A DNA stretch of 64,000 nucleotides from Bradyrhizobium sp. AZCC 2176. Its GTDB lineage: Bacteria; Pseudomonadota; Alphaproteobacteria; Rhizobiales; Xanthobacteraceae. Below, one piece after another: positions 24,180 to 31,187 of this stretch (position 1 is its first letter; each line of letters opens with the position of its first letter). The stretch covers positions 1,240,001 through 1,304,000 of the forward strand of contig NZ_JAZHRX010000001.1 of NCBI RefSeq assembly GCF_036924645.1, written 5' to 3'. The notes beneath the pieces were generated by a model. That model saw nothing but the letters and a program-made list of their open reading frames with translations, was not told where the DNA came from and did no database searches. Both the position numbers and the translations under genes were made by a program.

Positions 24180-26055
24180 ATCGGGATAGGGGGGAGCCTC
24201 TCGGCTCCTCCCCTCCCACACCACCGTACGTACGGGTCCGTATACGGCGGTTCGGTGGATTATGCATGTCGTAGTTCTGTGATGGAAGTCAGGCCGAGTG
24301 AACCGAAGAAAGCAATTGGCATTGCAGTGGTGAGCGCGGGGCTGCTTGCGAGCCGCCAAGGGCCACGCGGGCTTCCGGCGGTTCGCGCCGCCAGGTCCCG
24401 GCCGACGCCGCAGCGTCGCAGCTCGGCAAAGCGAGCAGGTCCACACTTCCATTGCTTCCAGGCGATGGCGCGCAACCGCCGCCTGATCCATTCCTCAAGC
24501 GCGCGCAACACCGACGGGGTTTGGCAGAAGCCGAAGTAACCCCGCCACCCGATGAGGTAGACCGACAGCTCCTTGACGATCTGCGCAAGGCTTCGTCCAC
24601 GCGTGCGCCGCGTCAGCTCCCGAATTCTCGCCTTGAAGCGGGCGATGGCCTGCGGCGCAACGCGCCGTCGCGGCTTTCGTCCACTCGTGTAGCTGAAGCC
24701 CAGGAACTTGCGAACGCTCGGTTTGGCAACCGCACTCTTGGCTTTGTTGACCTTGAGCTTGAGGCGCTTCTCGATGAACCGCTCGATCCCGGCCAGCACC
24801 CGCTCGCCCGCCTTCTGACTGCGCACATAGATGTTGCAATCGTCGGCGTAGCGCACGAAGCGATGGCCGCGTTTCTCCAGTTCCTTGTCCAGCACATCCA
24901 GCATCAGGTTCGACAACAGCGGCGAGAGCGGCCCACCCTGCGGCGTGCCTTCCTCCGTCGGGCTGACAAGGCCTCCTTCCATCGCACCCGCGGTCAGAAA
25001 GCCGCGGATCAGCTTCAGGATGCGTTTGTCGGCAACCCGCTTGGCAACAAGCCCCATCAGGATATCGTGGTTGACCCGGTCGAAGAACTTCTCCAGGTCG
25101 ATGTCCACGACGATGGCGTGTCCGGACGCAATATACGTCTGCGCCCGCTCTACCGCCTGATGCGCCGAGCGCTTCGGCCGGAAGCCGAAGCTCGTCTCGG
25201 AGAACGTTCCGTCCCAGTCGGCTTGCAGCACCTGCATCACCGCCTGCTGGATAAAGCGGTCGAGCACCGTCGGAATGCCGAGCAGCCGCATGCCACCCGA
25301 CGGCTTCGGTATCTCGACGCGCCACACCGGCTGCGGCTTGTAGATGCCTTCAAGCAACTGGACCCGAACCGTAGGCCAGTGCTCCTTCAGGTAGGCCGAC
25401 AAGTCATCGACATTCATACCGTCAATGCCTGCCGTACCTTTGTTGCGCTTCACTCGCGCCAACGCTTTCTTCAGGTTCTCACGCTCAACCACGTCTTCCA
25501 TCGACGGTCCCGCAACCGCCGGGCGTTCGGGACAGGCTCTCGCCGGGCGCGCTTCGGGCTCTCGGGCGGCGGCGCTTCGGGCTTCACCCTCCGCTCCGGT
25601 GCCCAAGTTCAGCTCGACCTGGTTCTTCTGCCGCATGGCTCGCACGAGATCGCCGCTCTACTAACCGCTTCCACCGTTCAGGCCTTCGGCGGCGCGCTGC
25701 CGCCTACTACGCCCTCTGCTGACTTCTGCGCTGCGGTCAGGCCGCCTTGCGGCGGCCTCAGTCCCAAAGCTGGGACGCAGCGCAGACCTCCCGAGGTAAG
25801 ACCGACCGCCTTCACCGCACGCCCGCCGGATCTACCACCCCGACCTTTGATGACCATGGACTTCGCGATTGGCTGCTCGCTCGTCCGGCCGGGCAGGCCT
25901 CGTTATCCGGTGTTTGTCCATCGGGCCGCGGCTTTGCTCCACGCTTTCTTCAGACCCCACCTCGCGGTGACGCCCTTGCGCTTCGCTAGTCCTTCGCCGT
26001 CATCAGGCTAGACAGAGGACTTCCACCTCCAAGCTGTCGTTCATACTCGGCACAC
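24180..26055 (-). mobile_element. Group II intron, complete, 1.88 kb
   Basis: On the minus strand the element begins GTGTGCCGAGTATG at 26055, matching the GUGYG 5' consensus. It ends CCTATCCCGAT at 24180, with AT as the AY 3' end. Between the maturase stop and the 3' end are a domain V hairpin (CCGTATACGG-ACCC-GTACGTACGG core) and a domain VI hairpin (GGGAGGGGAGGAGCC-GAGA-GGCTCC...) with an unpaired A near the 3' end. The 410 bases from 25646 to 26055 are the structured 5' domains. The domain V triad reads CGC rather than AGC, as in class C. Joining the flanks gives CCGTTGGCT-CCATCCGGGC, a palindrome-type repeat. Confidence 0.85.
24260..25636 (-). CDS. ltrA: Group II intron reverse transcriptase/maturase
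   Basis: The product is 458 aa from ATG 25636. Reverse transcriptase blocks are in order: NKGTAGIDGM, PKPSGGMRLLGIPTVLDRFI, FSETSFGFRPKRSAHQAV, VVDIDLEKFFDRVNHDIL, GTPQGGPLSPLLSNLMLDVLD and the active-site YADD near residues 263-266. A maturase (GIIM) domain follows (LSVYLIGWRGYFGFCQTPSV, RRRLRAIAWKQWK). No HNH endonuclease is visible. It splices and mobilises its own intron RNA. The frame is intact, so the element may still be active. Confidence 0.95.
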   Translation of the reverse strand: MRQKNQVELNLGTGAEGEARSAAAREPEARPARACPERPAVAGPSMEDVVERENLKKALARVKRNKGTAGIDGMNVDDLSAYLKEHWPTVRVQLLEGIYKPQPVWRVEIPKPSGGMRLLGIPTVLDRFIQQAVMQVLQADWDGTFSETSFGFRPKRSAHQAVERAQTYIASGHAIVVDIDLEKFFDRVNHDILMGLVAKRVADKRILKLIRGFLTAGAMEGGLVSPTEEGTPQGGPLSPLLSNLMLDVLDKELEKRGHRFVRYADDCNIYVRSQKAGERVLAGIERFIEKRLKLKVNKAKSAVAKPSVRKFLGFSYTSGRKPRRRVAPQAIARFKARIRELTRRTRGRSLAQIVKELSVYLIGWRGYFGFCQTPSVLRALEEWIRRRLRAIAWKQWKCGPARFAELRRCGVGRDLAARTAGSPRGPWRLASSPALTTAMPIAFFGSLGLTSITELRHA

Positions 26056-26150
26056 AGCCAACGGGTCGCGCAAATGCGCGCCCGATGACAGGCTCAGCGA
26101 AATCCGGGGTTGTCGCAGCGTAACGATTGTCCCGGCTACGGCTGAACCGC

Positions 26151-26768
26151 CTAGCGCTCCGCCAGCGCCAGCTTGGCGCCGAGCGCGGCAAATCCCGCCG
26201 CAAAACTGCGGCGCAGCCAGGCCATCGCCTTCGGGCGGGTGATAACGCGGTCGCGCAGCGAGGCTGCGAACAGGCCATAGACCGCAAACACCGCAAACGT
26301 CATCGCCATGAAGGCTGCGCTCAATTCCAGCATCCGCGCCAGCGGGTGCGGCTCGTCGACGGCGACGAACTGCGGCAGGAAGGCCAGGAAGAAGATCGAC
26401 AGTTTTGGATTGAGGATGTTGACCAGGATGGCGGTGACGATGACGCGCCGGCTGGAGCGGGTAGCGGCGGCCGGGCGCGTATCGATCGACAGCGCGCCGG
26501 TTTCGCGCAACGCCTGCCAGGCCATGTAGAGCAGATAGGCCACGCCGCACCATTTCAGCGCGGCAAACGCCAGGGCACTCGTATGCAGCACCGCGGCCAG
26601 CCCGAGCATGGCGGCCAGCATGTGCGGCACGATGCCGAGCGTGCAGCCGAACGCCGCCGCGAGGCTCCGCCGCGCGCCTGATGTCAGCGCCACCGCGAGC
26701 GTATAGAGCACGCCGGTGCCGGGTGAGGCGACCACGATCAGCGAGGTCAACAGAAATGACAGCGTCAT
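26151..26768 (-). CDS. LysE family transporter
   Basis: This 205-aa protein has about six hydrophobic helices. The LysE/RhtB signature is near the start (LLTSLIVVASPGTGVLYTLA, SGARRSLAAAFGCTLGI), followed by KWCGVAYLLYMAWQALRE and VNILNPKLSIFFLAFLPQFV, the most conserved block. It should export an amino acid or similar metabolite. The group II intron lies 95 bp downstream of its stop. A second LysE-family gene is at 42933. Confidence 0.93.
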   Translation of the reverse strand: MTLSFLLTSLIVVASPGTGVLYTLAVALTSGARRSLAAAFGCTLGIVPHMLAAMLGLAAVLHTSALAFAALKWCGVAYLLYMAWQALRETGALSIDTRPAAATRSSRRVIVTAILVNILNPKLSIFFLAFLPQFVAVDEPHPLARMLELSAAFMAMTFAVFAVYGLFAASLRDRVITRPKAMAWLRRSFAAGFAALGAKLALAER

Positions 26769-26849
26769 GCCCTGCCATTACCACGGCGGCATCCGGCGCG
26801 GAAGCACGGGTAAGCCACGGCCCGCATACGGACGCGGGCGCGCCTCGGC

Positions 26850-27236
26850 CTAGTGGCGGCTCCGTTCATACACCATGCGTTCCGCCTCGCGGATCACGTC
26901 GAGCGGCGCCCATGGCTTGGACCAGAACTGGACACCCTCGGGCAATTCCTGATGCAGCGGCTTGCCCGAGGTGACGATCACTCCCATGTCGGGATTGTAC
27001 TTCCTGGCGATATGCGCGAGCTCGACGCCGTCCATGTTGCCGGCGAGTTGCACGTCGGTCATCATCAAGACCAGACTACCGGCCGCGCGCTCCAGCACCA
27101 GCTCGGCGGCCTCCGCACTTTCGCATTCGATGACATCGACCTCGCTCTCTTCCAGCAGCAGGCAAATCATGTCCCGTTGCATCGGATCGTCTTCGACGAT
27201 GAGGGCCGTCGCGCGAAGTGGTTTTGATTGTCCCAT
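26850..27236 (-). CDS. Single-domain response regulator
   Basis: This 128-aa protein is only a receiver domain. It has the acidic pair in ALIVEDDPMQRDM, the phospho-acceptor Asp in LMMTDVQLAGNMDGVELA, the Thr/Ser switch in VIVTSGKP, and the Lys in FWSKPW. No output domain or partner kinase is nearby, so it may act by protein contact or as a phosphate sink. Proteins of this kind are common in Bradyrhizobium. Confidence 0.92.
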   Translation of the reverse strand: MGQSKPLRATALIVEDDPMQRDMICLLLEESEVDVIECESAEAAELVLERAAGSLVLMMTDVQLAGNMDGVELAHIARKYNPDMGVIVTSGKPLHQELPEGVQFWSKPWAPLDVIREAERMVYERSRH

Positions 27237-27340
27237 GTTGGCCTCCTCGGAAAGGATCGTGCCGGGCGCCGTTGTGTCGGCTAGTCGACGTTAAGGCCCG
27301 AAGCGCTTTATTGTTCAGTTCCAATTTGCGAAAGTTGCGG

Positions 27341-27520
27341 AACCCGCCATCGCCGCTTGCGGCGCAGCGCATCATCACCGGCATCGAGAAAAACCAGCCG
27401 CGCATCCTGATCGGCAACGATGCGCGGTTCATGGATCTGCTGCAGCGGTTTCGCCCGGCGACGTATTGGGCGGTGCTGGCGAAGCGGATCGGGAGGGTGG
27501 CGGAGGAGAAGGGGAAGTGA
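27341..27520 (+). pseudogene. C-terminal remnant of a short-chain dehydrogenase
   Basis: The frame reads NPPSPLAAQRIITGIEKNQP, RILIGNDARFMDLLQRFRPA and TYWAVLAKRIGRVAEEKG then stop. It matches the C-terminal tail of SDR oxidoreductases of the type ending in IxxGIxKNxPRILIG. The nucleotide-binding and catalytic parts are missing upstream, where the response regulator begins on the other strand. It is a truncation, probably linked to the repeats and insertion element to its right. Confidence 0.65.
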
Positions 27521-27545
27521 GCTTGAGGTGGCGCGCTCAAATGTC

Positions 27546-27584
27546 GTCCCTGCCTGGTGCGCCATTGCGCACGGGCGCAGGGAC
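27546..27584. repeat. Nested palindrome
   Basis: GTCCCTGC (27546-27553) pairs with GCAGGGAC (27577-27584). Inside it GTGCGC-CATT-GCGCAC forms a second stem. It belongs to the same broad repeat type as 48416-48443. Confidence 0.55.
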
Positions 27585-27602
27585 CACGGAAGATTTTCAG
27601 CC

Positions 27603-27699
27603 CGTAGATGGGGTAACGGGCCCGGGTCTGCCCTCCAAGCAAGCCGCGCTTGCTACGGCGCTATTTGATGGCGCGCTGCGCGCGGCTTGCTTGGAGGGC
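27603..27699. repeat. Shared 18-mer plus perfect 19-bp inverted repeat left of the IS110 gene
   Basis: CGTAGATGGGGTAACGGG (27603-27620) is identical to 24152-24169 beside the intron. Next, GCCCTCCAAGCAAGCCGCG (27630-27648) is exactly complementary to CGCGGCTTGCTTGGAGGGC (27681-27699), with a 32-nt loop. It could be a target repeat or part of the element's left end. Confidence 0.6.
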
Positions 27700-27776
27700 G
27701 GGCGGTCGTCCCTCACATTGATGGTGTGACGGAGTCGAGGGATGAGCCTCGCTCCAAACATCGAGGAGAGACGACC

Positions 27777-28805
27777 ATGAACTACTATGCCGGAATCGAC
27801 GTGTCATTGGAATGCTCGAGCGTGTGTGTTGTTGACGCAAGCGGCAAGATTTTGCGCGAGGCCAGGGTGGCCAGCGAGCCGGAGGCGCTGATCGCCTGGT
27901 TCCGGTCGTCTGGCTTTGAGTTTGAGCGGATCGGGCTGGAGGCCGGGCCGCTGTCGCAATGGCTGTTTGCGGGGATGAAGGCCGCCGGCCTCGCCGTTGA
28001 GCTGCTGGAGACGCGGCACGTGCGGAAGGCGTTTGAGGCGATGCCGGTCAAGTCGGATCGCAACGACGCGCGAGGGATTGCGCAACTGATGCGGCTGGGC
28101 TGGTTCCGACCGGTCCACTGCAAATCGATCAGTGCGCAAGAGACCCGATCGCTGCTGACGGCGCGCAAGCTGGTGCAATCGAAGCTTCTCGACGTGGAGA
28201 ACAGCCTGCGCGGGATCCTGCGCGGTTTTGGCCTGAAGGTTGGCAAGACGACCGGGCAGAAGTTCGCGGGACGGATCGAGGAACTCGTGGACGGCCACCC
28301 GCACCTGCAGATGATCGCCAAGGCGCTGCTGGCGGTGCGGGCGGTGCTGCGGACCGAGTTCGCAGCTTTCGAGAAGCAGACCTGCAGGATGGTGCGGTCT
28401 GACATGCAGGCGCGGCTGCTGACGTCGGTCCCGGCGGTCGGCCCGATCGTGGCGCTGACCTATGCCAGCGCCATCGACGATCCAACCCGGTTCAAATCGT
28501 CGAAGCAGGCAGGAGCCCATTTCGGGTTGACCCCGAAGAAGCACCAATCCGGCGAGACCGACTACACCGGCCGGATCAGCAAGATCGGTGACGCCTCGGT
28601 GCGCACGGCGCTTTACGAGGCCGCCAACGTCATGCTGACCAAGCCGGTCAAAGGCTGTTCGCAATTGAAGAGCTGGGCCATGCGGATCAAAAAGCGCGCC
28701 GGCATCAGCAAAGCCAAGGTGGCGCTGGCGCGCCGGCTCGCGGTGATCATGCATCGCATGCTCGCCGACGGAACCCCCTTTAACGCCGCTGCGACGGCAG
28801 CCTGA
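27777..28805 (+). CDS. IS110-family transposase (DEDD recombinase)
   Basis: From ATG 27777 (GAGGAGA ribosome-binding site upstream) the product is 342 aa. The N-terminal RuvC-like DEDD domain shows YAGIDVSLECSS with the first Asp, IGLEAGPLSQWLF with the Glu, and SDRNDARGIAQLMRLGW with the closing Asp pair. The C-terminal Transposase_20 domain has LLTSVPAVGPIVALTYASAI, AGAHFGLTPKKHQSG and ALYEAANVML with the conserved Ser region. It is full-length and uninterrupted. Members of this family are guided by a bridge RNA encoded in the element's non-coding end. Confidence 0.95.
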   Translation: MNYYAGIDVSLECSSVCVVDASGKILREARVASEPEALIAWFRSSGFEFERIGLEAGPLSQWLFAGMKAAGLAVELLETRHVRKAFEAMPVKSDRNDARGIAQLMRLGWFRPVHCKSISAQETRSLLTARKLVQSKLLDVENSLRGILRGFGLKVGKTTGQKFAGRIEELVDGHPHLQMIAKALLAVRAVLRTEFAAFEKQTCRMVRSDMQARLLTSVPAVGPIVALTYASAIDDPTRFKSSKQAGAHFGLTPKKHQSGETDYTGRISKIGDASVRTALYEAANVMLTKPVKGCSQLKSWAMRIKKRAGISKAKVALARRLAVIMHRMLADGTPFNAAATAA

Positions 28806-29055
28806 CAGGAGAGACGCAACCGTTTTCGGGCGGGTCACGACACCAGGCCTTCTCGAAGCGAAGTCCCTTCGCCGGGACGATGGATCAGGTCAGGCCGTTG
28901 CCCACCAGGTTGCCCTCGTGAGCACGCTCAACGTAGATTGGTCGACCTATCCTCTTCCAACCCCATCAGGTGGCGGCCCTGCGCCGACCCCGTACAGAAG
29001 CGAGACCCCGGCGAGCGGACAACGCAAAAGGGATTGACTAATCGAGGCCCGTTAC
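28806..29055 (+). ncRNA. Candidate bridge RNA region of the IS110-family element
   Basis: About 250 bases of non-coding sequence follow the transposase inside the element. They contain short complementary runs, for example GAAGTCCCTTCGCCGGGAC near 28859-28877. In this family a structured RNA from the longer non-coding end pairs with donor and target DNA. I infer it by position only; loops cannot be assigned by eye. Confidence 0.3.
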
Positions 29056-29059
29056 AGAA

Positions 29060-29140
29060 GGGTGGGCAAAGCGAAGCGTGCCCACCATCACACGCGAACG
29101 TGAAATGGTGGGCACGGCGCCAGCGCGCCTTTGCCCACCC
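29060..29140. repeat. Dispersed inverted repeat, GGGTGGGCAAAGCG family
   Basis: GGGTGGGCAAAG at the left is complementary to CTTTGCCCACCC at the right. Inner halves are GTGCCCACCA and TGGTGGGCAC. A second copy is at 55505-55603. Confidence 0.8.
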
Positions 29141-29161
29141 ATCTACGAAGCTGCGAAGCCC

Positions 29162-29968
29162 TCACCGCCCCACCAGCCTGTCGGCAAAATAGCCGATGGT
29201 CTTGCGGTAGATCGTCGCCCTGTTCCACTCGCGCATCGCTTCGAAATTCGCACTCCCCTCGCCGTAGGGCGCGCCGGCCTTGAAGCCGCTCGTGTGCAGC
29301 AGGTTCGCGGTGGAGGCGAGCACGTCGGGAACGCTGTGGCGCAAGTCGACGTGGCCGTTGCCGTCGAAATCGACGCCGTACTTGATGTAGGACGACGGCA
29401 AAAATTGCGTCTGGCCGATTTCCCCGGCGAAGGCGCCGATCAAATCGCGCAGGGGCAGATCGCCGCGCTGCACGATCTTCAGCGCAGCCAGGAGCTCGCC
29501 CTGGAACAGCTCGGTGCGGCGGCAATCATGCGCCATGGTGGCGAGCGTGCGGATCACCGGCATCTTGCCGATGTCGCCCTTGCCGTAATCGGACTCCAAT
29601 CCCCAGATCGCGACGATGATTTCCGGCGGCACCCCAAAACGCTGCTCGATGCGCGCGAGCAATGAGCCGTGCCGCAGCAGCATCTGTCGGCCGATATTGA
29701 TCCGCCCGGGGCCGACGCGGGTCGAGACATATTGCTCGAACGTCTTGTTGAAGGTGCCGCGCTGGCGCCGGTCGAAGGCCAGCACCGCTGGATCCTGCGT
29801 GATGCCGGCGAATGCCTGCGAGATCACCGCTTGCGAGACGCCGGCTGCCGCCGCCTCCTGCGACATCGCCGCCACGAAGGTGTTGAAATCGCCGCCGCAG
29901 CGGGCGGCGTAAGTCGGGGTGGAGAGCAGAACGGCACCGAGGAAAATGGCCCAACGAACTATGCGCAT
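29162..29968 (-). CDS. Lytic murein transglycosylase, MltB-like (copy 1)
   Basis: This 268-aa protein has a signal peptide (WAIFLGAVLLSTPTYAA). The SLT_2/MltB fold shows FDRRQRGTFNKTFEQYV, PPEIIVAIWGLESDYGKGDI with the catalytic Glu, and GEIGQTQFLPSSYIKYGVDFDG, followed by VPDVLASTANLLHTSGF. It cleaves peptidoglycan glycan strands to anhydro-muropeptides in the periplasm. A paralogue of the same length and strand lies 194 bp upstream, separated by a palindromic repeat. Confidence 0.92.
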   Translation of the reverse strand: MRIVRWAIFLGAVLLSTPTYAARCGGDFNTFVAAMSQEAAAAGVSQAVISQAFAGITQDPAVLAFDRRQRGTFNKTFEQYVSTRVGPGRINIGRQMLLRHGSLLARIEQRFGVPPEIIVAIWGLESDYGKGDIGKMPVIRTLATMAHDCRRTELFQGELLAALKIVQRGDLPLRDLIGAFAGEIGQTQFLPSSYIKYGVDFDGNGHVDLRHSVPDVLASTANLLHTSGFKAGAPYGEGSANFEAMREWNRATIYRKTIGYFADRLVGR

Positions 29969-30031
29969 GCGAATCCCTTGTTAAGTCTCGTGCCGATCAT
30001 GCCATGGGAAGCGCCGCTGGGCACTCTCTCT

Positions 30032-30115
30032 CGTCATGGCCGGGCTTGTCCCGGCCATCCACGTCCTTTTTGCAGAAGGAAGACGTGGATGCCCGGGACA
30101 AGCCCGGGCATGACG
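30032..30115. repeat. Dispersed palindromic repeat, CGTCATGGCCGGGCTTGTCCCGG family, copy 1
   Basis: The left arm CGTCATGGCCGGGCTTGTCC faces the right arm GGGACAAGCCCGGGCATGACG. Inner CCACGTCCTT faces AAGACGTGG. Copies lie at 38733, 43574 and 50108, with a half copy at 33308-33341. Confidence 0.9.
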
Positions 30116-30162
30116 GTGGAGAGAGGCGAGGCAACGTCGCCAAGCAGCGACGCAAAAGCCCC

Positions 30163-30954
30163 CTACTCGCCACCGTCGATCTGGCGGCCCATCAGCGCGA
30201 TCGCCTTCTGATAGACGCCCGCGGCATTCCAGGCCTGGATCGCTGCAAAGTTCGGCTCGCCCGGCTGATAGCCCGCACCCGCGCGCCAGCCGTGCGCCTT
30301 CAAAAAGTTCGCAGTCGAGGCCAGCGCGTTGGCGGCGTTTTCGAGATTGCCGGTGCCATAGGCCAAAATGGCTTTGGGCATGAACTGCGTCTGGCCGACT
30401 TCGCCATGCATCGAGCCCCGCTGGGCAGGCGACAGCGCGCCGCGATCGATCAACTGCAGCGCCGCGTAAAGATGCTCGGTGAAATATTCCGAGCGCCGGC
30501 AGTCATAGGCCAGCGTCGCGATCGAGGCGAGCATGTTCTGATTGCCGCGCTGGCTGCCGAACCCGGTCTCCATCCCCCAGATCGCCAGCAGCGGCCCCGG
30601 CGGCACGCCGTAGCGGCTCTGAATGGAGGCGAACAGCGCGGCTTGCGATTGCTTCAATTGCCGCCCTTTCGCGACGATGGTCGTCGCCCCCCGCTTGGCG
30701 AGAAACTGGTCGAGCGAGAGATTGAAGCTGCGCTGGCCGCGATCGGCATTGATGGTCGCCTGCGCGTAGTTCGTCGCCATCAGCGCCTGGATGGTGGAGG
30801 CGCCGATGCCCTTGGCCTGCGCTTCGCGGGCAAACTCCTGCTTCCAGGTCGCGTAGCCGGCGGACGAACGGCCGCATTGCGCGGCGTTAGCCTGAGAGTT
30901 GAAGCATGCGAACGTTGTCAGGGTGACGCTGAAAGCAAATACGACGCGGAGCAT
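30163..30954 (-). CDS. Lytic murein transglycosylase, MltB-like (copy 2)
   Basis: From ATG 30954 the product is 263 aa with a signal peptide (MLRVVFAFSVTLTTFACFNS, cleavage near ANAA). A longer upstream frame is not used. Motifs parallel copy 1: ADRGQRSFNLSLDQFLAK, PPGPLLAIWGMETGFGSQRG with the catalytic Glu, and GEVGQTQFMPKAILAYGTGN, then ALASTANFLKAHGWRAG. The activity should be the same. The sequences have diverged well beyond a recent duplication. Confidence 0.9.
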   Translation of the reverse strand: MLRVVFAFSVTLTTFACFNSQANAAQCGRSSAGYATWKQEFAREAQAKGIGASTIQALMATNYAQATINADRGQRSFNLSLDQFLAKRGATTIVAKGRQLKQSQAALFASIQSRYGVPPGPLLAIWGMETGFGSQRGNQNMLASIATLAYDCRRSEYFTEHLYAALQLIDRGALSPAQRGSMHGEVGQTQFMPKAILAYGTGNLENAANALASTANFLKAHGWRAGAGYQPGEPNFAAIQAWNAAGVYQKAIALMGRQIDGGE

Positions 30955-31187
30955 GGAAAAGCCATTCCTGAGAGAGCACGGCAAATAAGCACCGGCTTCT
31001 AGCACGTCCTTTGCCGCGCTTCGAGGGTTGCGGCAAACGCACGGACAAAATCTCCCCGAAAACGGCCATGATTGCGGCTCATTTGAACGGGGTGATCTGC
31101 CAGCCACGCGTTGAACCGCCGCGTCGAATTGGCGGCGCCGTAGCTTCAATGCGTGGGCCAACCTCCGCTTTGGCTCGTCCAGGGACA

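Larger units (their letters stand above)
27700..29055 (+). mobile_element. IS110-family insertion element, ends approximate
   Basis: The element contains one intact transposase gene. IS110-family elements usually lack terminal inverted repeats, so ends cannot be read directly. I place the left end after the 27681-27699 arm, and the right end near GATTGACTAATCGAGGCCCGTTACAG (29031-29056), which resembles known right ends of the group. The long 3' non-coding part (about 250 bp) favours an IS1111-like layout. Confidence 0.55.

Noticed and set aside
26041..26784. Frames overlapping lysE that extend into the intron flank
   Set aside because: Shadow of lysE with no conserved motif.
27603..29056. 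GTAACGGGCC and GGCCCGTTAC as terminal inverted repeats of the IS110-family element
   Set aside because: The left copy is part of the 18-mer that also occurs beside the intron, so it belongs to the target, not the element.
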